A stretch of DNA of 64,000 nt from positions 186,001 to 250,000 of the forward strand of contig NZ_RQJP01000002.1 in NCBI RefSeq assembly GCF_003858645.1, read 5' to 3'. A program made the position numbers and the translations under genes. Positions 52,136 through 60,367 of the stretch are shown here, piece after piece (the stretch's first letter is position 1; every line of letters begins with the position of its first letter). Below the pieces are notes generated by a model that did not search any database, was not told where the DNA came from, and was given only the letters and a program-made list of their open reading frames with translations. This DNA comes from Larkinella knui. GTDB taxonomy: Bacteria; Bacteroidota; Bacteroidia; Cytophagales; Spirosomataceae.

Positions 52136-53005
52136 TCAGTTGAAATTTAACGTCCGGCGGAACTCGCTGGGAGTCATTCGTTTAAATTTCTTGAATTGCC
52201 GGTTAAAATTGGCTAAGTTGTTGAACCCACATTCGTAAGCCACCTCCACGATGTTTAAATCCCGTTCGGAAAGCAGTTTACAGGCGTGGCCCACCCGGAT
52301 TGTGTTCAGGTATTCGACAAAGGTAACCCGGTAATGTTCCTTGAAGAAGTTGCAGAAGGTCGTCACGGCCATGTTCGCAATCGAGGCCATCTGGGGCAGG
52401 GAAATCTCCTCGTGGAAGTTCTGCATGATGTGTTCGTTGATGCGCCGGAAATGGTCCGAAGATTTCAGCTCCACATTCTGAACGAAACCGGGGCTGGCCA
52501 GCAATTCATACTCGGAGGTGCGGGCCAGCAGGTCGAAGATGGAAAGCAGCGCCGACAGCCGTTGCAGCCCATTCATGGGCAGCATCTGGGTCATGAGGGC
52601 CGTGATTTTTTCGCGCGTTTGTCCTTTAATAACCATGCCCCGGCTGGATAATTTCAGGAACTGCGCAAATCCTTCCATTTCGGGAATGTCCATAAAGGAT
52701 TTTCCCAGAAAGGAATCGACAAACTGAACCACGATGGCATCGGCCTGATACTCAGCCTGACCGTAAATAAATTCGGGATCACTAACCCAGACGTGCGACA
52801 GCATGGGACCCATAAAAACCAGGTCACCTTCGTCAAAATAGCTAATGTGATCACCAACCATCCGGCGACCTGTACTCTTTAAAACTAATACTAATTCATA
52901 TTCAGGATGATAATGCCACGGACAAGGAAAAAATTGGCCCACTTCCTGAAAAACAATAAAAGATTTGTCAAATTCCTGCGGTAGCCGCTGTTCTATGGAC
53001 TTCAT
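52136..53005 (-). CDS. AraC family regulator, candidate activator of the four-operon regulon
   Basis: A 289-residue regulator. The N-terminal cupin-like sensor has HYHPEYELVLVLKSTGRRMVGDHISYFDEGDLVFMGP; the C-terminal double helix-turn-helix is ISLPQMASIANMAVTTFCNFF and NIVEVAYECGFNNLANFNRQFKKF...TPSEFRR. The gene is divergent from operon C, and the shared promoter element copy C lies in the gap between them (53006-53196). AraC activators usually bind two direct half-sites about 21 bp apart with the downstream one touching the -35 region, which is what the elements show. That this protein binds them is an inference from place and architecture. Confidence 0.93.
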   Translation of the reverse strand: MKSIEQRLPQEFDKSFIVFQEVGQFFPCPWHYHPEYELVLVLKSTGRRMVGDHISYFDEGDLVFMGPMLSHVWVSDPEFIYGQAEYQADAIVVQFVDSFLGKSFMDIPEMEGFAQFLKLSSRGMVIKGQTREKITALMTQMLPMNGLQRLSALLSIFDLLARTSEYELLASPGFVQNVELKSSDHFRRINEHIMQNFHEEISLPQMASIANMAVTTFCNFFKEHYRVTFVEYLNTIRVGHACKLLSERDLNIVEVAYECGFNNLANFNRQFKKFKRMTPSEFRRTLNFN

Positions 53006-53073
53006 GGGAGCTAGCGTTCTAAAAAATACGTGCGAAACAAGTATAACAAATTATCAAAAAAGGTGGCCTGTTT

Positions 53074-53139
53074 CTGAAATATAGTATCATAAATGTAAAT
53101 AAAAGTAACAGGGTTTAAGAAACCGGGGCTCTACTTTTG
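53074..53139 (+). promoter_or_regulatory. Shared promoter element, copy C (operon C)
   Basis: Gap-free copy of the 66-bp element in the gap between the AraC gene and ridA. Half-sites at 53080-53090 (TATAGTATCAT) and 53101-53111 (AAAAGTAACAG); -7 box TACTTTTG at 53132-53139. The ATG at 53197 follows 57 bp later. Confidence 0.82.
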
Positions 53140-53196
53140 TTGAAGCAATACCTGATTTTGTCGCTATTCTGATCTGTTTTTCGACCACATCCCTTT

Positions 53197-53592
53197 ATGA
53201 ACAAAATAAAAATTAACCACCCGGACCGTGATCCGGCTTTTGCCACGGGAGCGTATTCCGATGGCGTGGTGATCGACGGGTTTCTGTTTGTCAGCGGTCA
53301 GGCGGCCGTCGATTTCAAAACGTCGGTCTTTATGCTGGGCACCATCGAGGAAGAAACCCACCGGACTCTCCAGAACATCAAAGCCATTGTGGAAGCCGCC
53401 GGAGGATCGATGGACGATGTGGTGAAGTGTACCGCCCACCTGGCGGATATTGCCGAATTTGACCGTTATAATACCGTCTACGCCCAGTATTTTCCGGGCA
53501 TTAAACCCGCCAGAACAACCGTCCAGTCGGTGCTGGCCGAAGGGCTCAGGGTCGAAATTGATTGCATTGTTAAACTCCCGGCCCAGTCTTAG
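53197..53592 (+). CDS. RidA family (2-imino acid) deaminase
   Basis: A 131-residue RidA/YjgF protein with conserved FLFVSGQAAVDF, catalytic-site Arg106 (KPARTTVQS) and Glu120 (VEIDCIVKLP). Family role: hydrolysis of reactive enamine/imine intermediates, formed by PLP enzymes, to keto acids and ammonia. It is the first gene of operon C, in which an aminotransferase follows, so it may protect against or process an imine made by this pathway. The gap to the next gene is 14 bp. Cytoplasmic; the start ATG is at the usual family position. Confidence 0.92.
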   Translation: MNKIKINHPDRDPAFATGAYSDGVVIDGFLFVSGQAAVDFKTSVFMLGTIEEETHRTLQNIKAIVEAAGGSMDDVVKCTAHLADIAEFDRYNTVYAQYFPGIKPARTTVQSVLAEGLRVEIDCIVKLPAQS

Positions 53593-53606
53593 TCACTCTC
53601 AATTGA

Positions 53607-54584
53607 ATGGAACACAATCTAGCCGTAAATCAGATCAGCGTCGGCGTCGTGGGTTTGGGCCTGATGGGCAGTAGCATCGTTGCCGCCCTGCTGATTGCGG
53701 GTCATCCCGTCGTGGCAATTGCGCCCCTGCCGGTGGATATGGAACTGGCTCCCCAGCGGATTGCCGACCAGCTCAGGCACTGCGAAAAAGCCGCGCTCCT
53801 GTCGCACGCGCCCGCGGATTACCTGGCGCAACTGACGGTAACCGATGACTATTCCCAACTCCAGGAGTGCCGCCTGGTATTGGAATGTGTCATTGAAAAT
53901 CTGGCGATTAAAGAAACCGTCTACCAAAAAATCGAAGCGGTCGTGTCGCCCGAAGCCGTGATTGCCAGCAATACCTCGGCCATTCCGATCAGCATTCTGC
54001 AGCACTATATTTCCCGTCCGGAACGCTTTCTGGGTATCCATTGGGCCGAACCCGCCTACATGACCCGGTTTATGGAAATTACCTGCGGAGACCAAACCGC
54101 CATGCCCTACGCCGACTGGGCCTTTCAACTGGCGCACGAATGGCAGAAAGAGCCGACGTTGCTCCGGAAAGATATCCGCGGTTTTGTAACCAACCGCCTG
54201 ATGTACGCCATTTACCGGGAAGCGCTGCACCTGATTGACACGGAGGAAGCCAGCATGGAAGATGTAGACAAGGCCTTCCGGTATGATGTCGGTTCGTGGG
54301 TGACGCTGATGGGGATTTTCCGGCGGCTGGACTACCTGGGTTTGCAGGACTTTTCCGAAATTTTCAAAAATCTATTTCCAAAACTGAGCAACGATGACCG
54401 GGTCCCGGCGGTGATGCAGCGCATGATCGACCTCAAGGCGCGCGGCACCCAGAGCGTTCAGGGGTTATACGATTACACGGACGAAGAAGCCCGGCGATGG
54501 GACGAAGCGTTTGCCGTTTTCAACCAGGATATTTATCAATTAGCGGCTCAGTATCCCGCCGTGCGGGAAAACCAGAAACCCTGA
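53607..54584 (+). CDS. 3-hydroxyacyl-CoA dehydrogenase-like protein 1
   Basis: A 325-residue protein of the 3-hydroxyacyl-CoA dehydrogenase / L-carnitine or gulonate dehydrogenase type. The NAD-binding motif GLGLMG (residues 16-21) is intact, IASNTSAIPISIL holds the conserved Asn/Ser region, and FLGIHWAEPAYM holds the catalytic His near 145. The C-terminal helical domain has FVTNRLMYAIYREALHLID. The WAEP wording in place of FFNP resembles dehydrogenases of hydroxy acids rather than fatty acyl-CoA. Substrate unknown. It is paired with a degenerate paralog two genes later. Confidence 0.9.
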   Translation: MEHNLAVNQISVGVVGLGLMGSSIVAALLIAGHPVVAIAPLPVDMELAPQRIADQLRHCEKAALLSHAPADYLAQLTVTDDYSQLQECRLVLECVIENLAIKETVYQKIEAVVSPEAVIASNTSAIPISILQHYISRPERFLGIHWAEPAYMTRFMEITCGDQTAMPYADWAFQLAHEWQKEPTLLRKDIRGFVTNRLMYAIYREALHLIDTEEASMEDVDKAFRYDVGSWVTLMGIFRRLDYLGLQDFSEIFKNLFPKLSNDDRVPAVMQRMIDLKARGTQSVQGLYDYTDEEARRWDEAFAVFNQDIYQLAAQYPAVRENQKP

Positions 54585-54615
54585 ACCCGCAACCACATTT
54601 TACTTAGCCGTTTGC

Positions 54616-55935
54616 ATGGAACTCAGTCAACCGAAAACGATCACCTATACCGAATCGGCCGCCCTGCTCGAACGGGCCCGCCAGGTGCTGGCCGGTGGGG
54701 TATCGTCGGAATTTCGCAAATACAATCATCCGCACGCCATTTTCTACACCCACGGTCTGGGAAGCCGGATTTATGACGTCGATGGGAATGAATACCTGGA
54801 CTTCACCCTCAGCCAGGGGCCCCTGTTGCTGGGCCATTCGCACCCGGAAGTCTTACAGGCGGTTCAGGAATATTCGGAACAGGGTCAGCTTTTTGCCGGT
54901 CAGCACCTGCGCGAAATCAAACTGGCCGAAAAACTGGTTCAGCTGATCCCGTCGGCCGAGCTGCTGCGGTTTTGTCTCGATGGTTCCGAAGCCGTCCAAA
55001 CCGCCCTGCGGGTGGCGAGGGCCAAAACCGGCCGGCAGAAATTTCTGCGTTTCGAGGGCCATTATCACGGGTGGCTCGACAATGTGGCCTGGGGTTTTTC
55101 GGCACCTTCGCTGGAAGCCCTGGGTGAGCGCGACAACCCGACGGTTTTTCCCTGGAGCCAGGGACTGGCAACCAATTCGCGGGATGAATTCAGCGTTCTG
55201 CCCTGGAATGATCTGGCGCTGGTGGAAGAATTCGTCGCCAGAAACCACCAGGAACTGGCCGCCATCATCACCGAGCCGATCATGTGTAACAACGGCTGCA
55301 TTCTGCCCGAACCGGCCTTTTTACCCGGTTTGCGCAACCTCTGCGATCAGTATGGCATTGCCCTGATTTTCGACGAAGTCATCACCGGTTTTCGGGTGGG
55401 GCTGGGCGGTGCCCAACAGTTTTACGACGTAACGCCCGACCTTTCCATTTTTGCCAAAGCCCTGGCCAGTGGGTATCCCATCAGCGCCGTGGTGGGCAAA
55501 CGGGACTGGATGAAACGGATCGAAGACGGCAGCGTCATTCACGCGGGCACCATGAACGCCGGCAACCCGACCGTGGCGGCCGCTCTGGCGACGCTGAAGG
55601 TGCTGGAACGCGAACAACCGCATCAACGGCTGTATCAATACGGCTGGCAACTCATGGCCGGTTTGCAGCAGGCTGCCGCCGATACCGGTCAGAATTTGCA
55701 GATTCAGGGCCTGGGTCCCATGTTTAGCACCGTCTTTACCGACAGTGCGCCTGCCCGGGACTATCGCGGCACGCTGGCGAATGACAAGGCGAAACTAAGC
55801 CGGTTTATTGCCGGGCTACACAACCGTGGCGTCCGGGTTATTGGGCGGGGTTTGTGGTATATTAGCGCAGCCCATACACAGGCCGACATCGACCAGGCCA
55901 TCCAAACGGCCACGGACGTATTGAAAACCCTGTAG
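54616..55935 (+). CDS. Class III aminotransferase (glutamate-1-semialdehyde aminomutase-like)
   Basis: A 439-residue fold-type I PLP enzyme of class III. GSEAVQTALRVARAKTGRQK, FEGHYHGWLD, FDEVITGFRVGLGG (Asp contacting the PLP pyridine nitrogen) and SIFAKALASGYPISAVVGKR with Lys281 (Schiff base) match the glutamate-1-semialdehyde 2,1-aminomutase/aminotransferase group. The neighbourhood has no heme genes, so a catabolic aminotransferase or aminomutase is more likely than HemL. It sits between the two dehydrogenase-like genes in operon C, 31 and 42 bp away. Together with RidA it indicates an amino group in the substrate. Confidence 0.9.
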   Translation: MELSQPKTITYTESAALLERARQVLAGGVSSEFRKYNHPHAIFYTHGLGSRIYDVDGNEYLDFTLSQGPLLLGHSHPEVLQAVQEYSEQGQLFAGQHLREIKLAEKLVQLIPSAELLRFCLDGSEAVQTALRVARAKTGRQKFLRFEGHYHGWLDNVAWGFSAPSLEALGERDNPTVFPWSQGLATNSRDEFSVLPWNDLALVEEFVARNHQELAAIITEPIMCNNGCILPEPAFLPGLRNLCDQYGIALIFDEVITGFRVGLGGAQQFYDVTPDLSIFAKALASGYPISAVVGKRDWMKRIEDGSVIHAGTMNAGNPTVAAALATLKVLEREQPHQRLYQYGWQLMAGLQQAAADTGQNLQIQGLGPMFSTVFTDSAPARDYRGTLANDKAKLSRFIAGLHNRGVRVIGRGLWYISAAHTQADIDQAIQTATDVLKTL

Positions 55936-55977
55936 GCCGGGAGTTTTTTACAATCAGAAACGAGCCAGTCCTTCTAT

Positions 55978-56958
55978 ATGACCAAGACGAGCTATCACCA
56001 AACCGCCATTCTGGTGGTGGGTTCCTGCAAATTGACCAGCAGCATTGCCGTATGCCTGATGCAGGCCGGCCACCGGGTCACTCTTTATTCGGACGACTGT
56101 CAGGCCGTGCAGGCCCGGATTAAAACCCACACGGCGGCCATCGACCAGTTGAACCTTTCTGCCCTTCAGGGGGTCGACTGTGAAGAACTGAGTGAGCTGA
56201 AGGAACCGCTGGAACACCGGCTGGCGATTGTGATTACGCCCGAAAATTTGGCCCAAAAAGGCGATGTAATCCGGCAGCTGGAAGCCGTTCTTTCGCCCGA
56301 AGCCCTGATTGCAATCAATACGGAAAGCCTCCCGCTCGACGCCCTGCAACAACAGGCTGCACAACCGGAACGCATCCTGGGCGTCAACTGGACGGAACCG
56401 GCACACACCACTTTTTTCCTCGAAGTTATTACGACCAGCCGCAATTCGGACGTGCTCACGGAAGCGTTTTGCGAAACCGCCCGGTCCGACTGGCAAAAGG
56501 ACCCCTATCAATTGCATCGTGGCAACGGCATCCGAACCCGCATGCTGTGCGCCATGATTCGCGAAGCCTTTTACCTGGTCGAAAACGGGTATGTTTCCGT
56601 TGAAGGAATTGATCGGGGCTGCCGCAACGACGCGGGCTATTACATGCCCTTCGCCGGGAACTTCCGGTATATGGATTTGATGGGAACCTTCATTTATGGC
56701 CTGGTTATGAAAGACCTGAACCCCGAATTATCCAAAAGCCGCCATGTGCCGCAGTTTTTTCAGGACCTGATCCGGCAGGGGAATTGGGGGATGGACAGCG
56801 GCAAGGGATTTTTCGATTACCAGCAAGGCGAACCGGAACAATGGGATGCACGGCTCCAGCAGTTTAGCTACCAGATTTCCCAGTTGATCAGCAAGTACCC
56901 GTTCAACTACGAAGAAACGAAAGAACTGACCGACGCCCAACCGTTGATGCATGACTAG
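55978..56958 (+). CDS. 3-hydroxyacyl-CoA dehydrogenase-like protein 2, degenerate paralog
   Basis: A 326-residue paralog of the 53607 protein with the same two-domain layout. The NAD-binding motif is degraded: residues 15-20 read GSCKLT where GxGxxG is expected. The catalytic His of GIHWAEP is replaced by Asn137 in GVNWTEP. Alignment of the rest is clear (IAINTESLPLDALQQQ, ILGVNWTEP, RMLCAMIREAFYLVENGYVSVEGIDRG). It is either a non-catalytic partner of paralog 1, perhaps a heterodimer subunit, or has changed function. The frame is uninterrupted and conserved in composition, so a pseudogene is unlikely. It overlaps the next gene by 8 bp. Confidence 0.88.
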   Translation: MTKTSYHQTAILVVGSCKLTSSIAVCLMQAGHRVTLYSDDCQAVQARIKTHTAAIDQLNLSALQGVDCEELSELKEPLEHRLAIVITPENLAQKGDVIRQLEAVLSPEALIAINTESLPLDALQQQAAQPERILGVNWTEPAHTTFFLEVITTSRNSDVLTEAFCETARSDWQKDPYQLHRGNGIRTRMLCAMIREAFYLVENGYVSVEGIDRGCRNDAGYYMPFAGNFRYMDLMGTFIYGLVMKDLNPELSKSRHVPQFFQDLIRQGNWGMDSGKGFFDYQQGEPEQWDARLQQFSYQISQLISKYPFNYEETKELTDAQPLMHD

Positions 56959-58033
56959 ACCCTTTCTGATCGACGCCCACCTGGATCTGGCCATGAACGC
57001 GCTGGAGTGGAACCGGGATCTGACCCAGCCGCTGGCCGACATCCGGCAGCGGGAAATGGGAATGCGTGACAAACCCGACCGCGGGAAAGGGACGGTGTGT
57101 TTTCCCGAATTGCGCAAGGGCCGGATTGGGCTCGTTGTGGCCACGCAACTCGCCCGGTATACGCCCCCCGGCAGTTCTCTGCCCGGCTGGCACTCGCCCC
57201 AGCAGGCCTGGGCTATGACGCAGGCGCAACGGATCTGGTATAAGGAAATGGAAGCCCTCGGCGAACTGGTCCAGATTACCAACGGAACCGAACTGGAAGC
57301 CCACCTGGCTCTCTGGAATAACGATGAAATACCGGACGAACAAAAACCGATTGGCTATATTCTGAGCCTGGAAGGCGCGGATTCACTGGTCGATAGTTCG
57401 TATCTCCACAAAGCGTATGAGTATGGCCTGCGGGCCATCGGACTCTCCCATTTCGGACCGGGGCGGTATGCGCCCGGCACCAAAATGGAAGGCCCCATTA
57501 CACCCCTGGGCCGGGATCTGTTGAAAGAAATGAGCGGTCTTAACCTGATTCTGGATGTAACCCACCTGACCGACGAAGGCTTCGATCAGGCGCTGGACGC
57601 CTACCAGGGACCGGTTTGGGCCAGCCACCATAACGTTCGAAAACTGGTACCGACCCAACGCCAGCTGACGGACGGGCAAATCAGGCGGCTGATCGAGCGG
57701 GGTGCCGTCATCGGCGGAATGCTCGACTGCTGGGCTATGGACATCCGGTTTATCGATACCATTTCGGACCCCTGGCAACTCAATATCCGGCTGGAAAACC
57801 TCGTCGATCATTGGGACCACATCTGTCAACTTGCCGGAACCAGCGAACACGTAGCCATTGGCAGTGATCTGGACGGTATTTTTGGCACCGAGCAGTCGCC
57901 CTGGGATATGAATTCGATTGCTGATTTACAGAAATACGAAGCCATTCTGACCAAACGCGGGTATCAGAAAACGGACATCGACAATATTTTTCACGGCAAC
58001 TGGCTTCGGTTTTTGCGCCGGGCCTGGCATTAA
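56951..58033 (+). CDS. M19 family membrane dipeptidase-like protein
   Basis: A 360-residue zinc dipeptidase of family M19 with the expected ligands: His10-x-Asp12 in DAHLDLAMN near the N-terminus, ILDVTHLTDEGF and VWASHHNVRKL for the two middle His positions, and VAIGSDLDGIFG for the Asp. No signal peptide, in contrast to renal dipeptidase, so it is cytoplasmic here. Family reactions: hydrolysis of dipeptides or D-aminoacyl/amide bonds. It starts in an 8-bp overlap with the degenerate dehydrogenase paralog, which points to translational coupling, and is 7 bp from the ceramidase-like gene. Confidence 0.9.
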   Translation: MTRPFLIDAHLDLAMNALEWNRDLTQPLADIRQREMGMRDKPDRGKGTVCFPELRKGRIGLVVATQLARYTPPGSSLPGWHSPQQAWAMTQAQRIWYKEMEALGELVQITNGTELEAHLALWNNDEIPDEQKPIGYILSLEGADSLVDSSYLHKAYEYGLRAIGLSHFGPGRYAPGTKMEGPITPLGRDLLKEMSGLNLILDVTHLTDEGFDQALDAYQGPVWASHHNVRKLVPTQRQLTDGQIRRLIERGAVIGGMLDCWAMDIRFIDTISDPWQLNIRLENLVDHWDHICQLAGTSEHVAIGSDLDGIFGTEQSPWDMNSIADLQKYEAILTKRGYQKTDIDNIFHGNWLRFLRRAWH

Positions 58034-58040
58034 CTGACCC

Positions 58041-59435
58041 ATGAACGCTCCCCAATTTAGGGCCGGTGCGGCCCGTGTTGACATTACGCCCCCGCTGGGC
58101 ACGCTCATCAACGGGGATCTGATTTCGCATTACGCCCGCTCCATTCACGACCCTCTCTATGCCAAAGCGCTGGTGATGACAGCGGGTGATGCAACCGTGG
58201 CCATCGTGGTGGTCGACATCTGCGCCATGTCGAAGGCTTTTCTGGATGATGTTAAACAGACGATCTACCGTCAAACGGACATTCCTGCCGCTAACATTTT
58301 GATTTCCAGTACGCACACCCACGCAGCCGGTTCGGTCGAGAGTCTGTTGATGGGTGCCGCCGATATGCCGTACCGACAGCAACTTCCCGGTTTGATCGTG
58401 GAAGCCGTCCAGCGCGCGCAGCAAAAGCTTCGTCCGGCAAAAGCCGGTTTTGGCCGCGTCGACGCTCCGGAGCACGTGGTTTGCCGGCGTTTTTTTATGA
58501 AGGATGGCTACGAAGCCCGTAACCCCGTAACCGGCGGACTGGACGAAGTGAAAACCAATCCGTTCGGCGCCGAACCTTCCATCGACCGGCGGGTGTCGGC
58601 CGTTGACCCGGAAGTCGGTTTTCTGGCCATCCGGGGTTTGGACGACCAGTGGATCAGTTTGATCGCCAACTATTCGCTGCACTACGTGGGCGACTGGGAA
58701 AACGGCACGATTTCGGCGGATTATTTTGGGGTATTTTCGGAGCAGATTCAAAAAAAACTGGGCGCCGGCGACGACTTTGTCGGAATGATGAGCAACGGCA
58801 CCAGCGGGGAAATCAACATCTGGGATTTTCTGGACCCCCACCGGTACCCCAGCGGTTTTTTCGCCAAAAGCCAGTTGATCGGAACGGATCTGGCCGAAAA
58901 AGTGCTGGCGGCTTTGCCCGAAATCAACTGGCAGACCAATCCCGGCCTGAACGTTCAGACCGCGGAAGTGGCCGTGGGGGTTCGCAAACCGACAGCGCCC
59001 GAGCTGGAAGCGGCCAAAGCGGTGGTGGCCCAAACCAATTTTGAACAGCTTACGGGCCGTGCGGAAGACTGGTATCCGGTTTACGCCCGCGAACAGGTGT
59101 TGCTGAATACCTATCCTGACTCCATTTTATTTCCCGTGCAAGCCCTCCGGATCGGCTCCGGTCTGATCGGCGCGCTCGGAGGAGAGTTTTTTGCCGAAAC
59201 GGGTTTAAAGCTGAAAAAAGCGTTCCCCGACCGATCTTATTTTACCATGACGATGGCCAATGGCTACGTGGGCTACGTGCCCCCCGCGCATGAACTCAAA
59301 CGGGGCGGTTATGAAACCTGGCGGTGCCGAACCAGTTTTCTGGACGAATCTGCCGAAGAAACCATTCGCCTTCGCTTGCTGGACCTGCTCCAGGCCGAAC
59401 AGGATGCCGGTTTTGAGTTCGTTGGCCGGGCCTGA
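58041..59435 (+). CDS. Neutral/alkaline ceramidase-like protein without signal peptide
   Basis: A 464-residue protein with the opening AGAARVDITPPLGTLINGD and the segment LISSTHTHAAGSVESLL, the typical N-terminal signature of neutral ceramidase-like hydrolases (zinc His pair in THTH). A second His region is in ANYSLHYVGDWE and the late NGYVGYVPPAHEL resembles the ceramidase C-terminus. Known ceramidases are secreted; here no signal peptide is present, so an intracellular amidase on another N-acyl compound is likely. It is the last gene of operon C; promoter element D begins inside its final codon/stop region. The reaction is inferred at the level of amide hydrolysis only. Confidence 0.85.
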   Translation: MNAPQFRAGAARVDITPPLGTLINGDLISHYARSIHDPLYAKALVMTAGDATVAIVVVDICAMSKAFLDDVKQTIYRQTDIPAANILISSTHTHAAGSVESLLMGAADMPYRQQLPGLIVEAVQRAQQKLRPAKAGFGRVDAPEHVVCRRFFMKDGYEARNPVTGGLDEVKTNPFGAEPSIDRRVSAVDPEVGFLAIRGLDDQWISLIANYSLHYVGDWENGTISADYFGVFSEQIQKKLGAGDDFVGMMSNGTSGEINIWDFLDPHRYPSGFFAKSQLIGTDLAEKVLAALPEINWQTNPGLNVQTAEVAVGVRKPTAPELEAAKAVVAQTNFEQLTGRAEDWYPVYAREQVLLNTYPDSILFPVQALRIGSGLIGALGGEFFAETGLKLKKAFPDRSYFTMTMANGYVGYVPPAHELKRGGYETWRCRTSFLDESAEETIRLRLLDLLQAEQDAGFEFVGRA

Positions 59436-59497
59436 AAAATAGTACAGGGAATGCGGTTAAAAGTAGAAGAAACCCGACGCCGTAAAACGCAACTTTA
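59432..59497 (+). promoter_or_regulatory. Shared promoter element, copy D (operon D)
   Basis: Gap-free copy of the 66-bp element; it overlaps the stop codon of the ceramidase-like gene. Half-sites AATAGTACAGG (59438-59448) and AAAAGTAGAAG (59459-59469). The -7 box is weaker (CAACTTTA at 59490-59497, keeping TTT) but at the same place. The ATG at 59545 follows 47 bp later. The most diverged copy of the four. Confidence 0.72.
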
Positions 59498-59544
59498 CGA
59501 AGAGACACGGCAATCGAACGGATGCTTCCATTGCCGGAAAGCCA

Positions 59545-60345
59545 ATGGAAAACCATACCCTACACCCAATGGATACGCAGCAGCTTAAAGAGTCGTATGA
59601 CCGTGATGGCTATCTCTTCATGCCCGGTTTTTTGTCCGAAGAGGAGATGCACGAATTGAACGAAAAACTGGCGTCGTACCTTCAGGATGTCGTGCCCGGT
59701 CTGCCGCCCCAGCGTGCGGTTTACCAGGACCCGACCGACCCGGGCTCGCTGGTGCAGTTATTTTACATGGATCAGTATGATTCGTATTACAACTACCTGC
59801 TGAACGACAGCAAGTTTCGCTGGCTGGCCGAACTCCTGCTCGGTGAACGGGTGATTCCCCAGAATCTGGAATTTTTCAATAAACCGCCCCGGATTGGCAA
59901 ACCAACGCCACCCCACCAGGACAACTATTACTTCATGCTGACGCCCCCCGCGGCCGTTACGCTGTGGCTGGCTCTGGAAGAGGTGGATGCCGAAAACGGC
60001 TGCGTTCGCTACGTGCGGGGTTCCCACCAGCAGGGAATGCGCCCCCACGGTCGCACGAAAACGGTGGGTTTTTCGCAGGGCATGACCGATTTCGGTACCG
60101 AAAACGACTGGGCGAACGAGGTGGCACTGCCGGCCAAACCCGGTGATTTGCTGATTCACCACTCGATGACGGTTCACTGGGCGGATGGCAACCAGAGTTT
60201 GACGCGGACGCGCCGGGCGCTGGGATTCATCTATTTTGCCGAATCAGCTCGGGAAGACAAGGTTAAAAAAGAAGCCTACCAGCGGGAATTGAAAGCCCAG
60301 AAAGAAGCCTATCTGGAAGAATTAAAAGCGCAGGCCAATTCGTAA
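59545..60345 (+). CDS. Phytanoyl-CoA dioxygenase (PhyH) family protein
   Basis: A 266-residue Fe(II)/2-oxoglutarate oxygenase of the PhyH family. The facial triad is visible: His124-x-Asp126 (PPHQDNYYFM) and distal His near 211 (SMTVHWADGNQS), with an Arg pair (TRTRRALG) to bind 2-oxoglutarate. Family role: hydroxylation of a small carboxylate or CoA ester. It is the first gene of operon D. ATG codons at 59545 and 59569 are both possible starts; the first is given. The C-terminus has a Lys/Glu-rich helix (KAQKEAYLEELKAQ). The substrate is unknown. Confidence 0.9.
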   Translation: MENHTLHPMDTQQLKESYDRDGYLFMPGFLSEEEMHELNEKLASYLQDVVPGLPPQRAVYQDPTDPGSLVQLFYMDQYDSYYNYLLNDSKFRWLAELLLGERVIPQNLEFFNKPPRIGKPTPPHQDNYYFMLTPPAAVTLWLALEEVDAENGCVRYVRGSHQQGMRPHGRTKTVGFSQGMTDFGTENDWANEVALPAKPGDLLIHHSMTVHWADGNQSLTRTRRALGFIYFAESAREDKVKKEAYQRELKAQKEAYLEELKAQANS

Positions 60346-60367
60346 GGGCCGCTTGGTAACTCAAAAC

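Noticed and set aside
57780-59033. Long open frame (417 codons) on the minus strand across the dipeptidase and ceramidase-like genes
   Set aside because: It is antisense to two genes with clear family motifs, and its translation has no recognisable domain; long antisense frames are common at this GC content.
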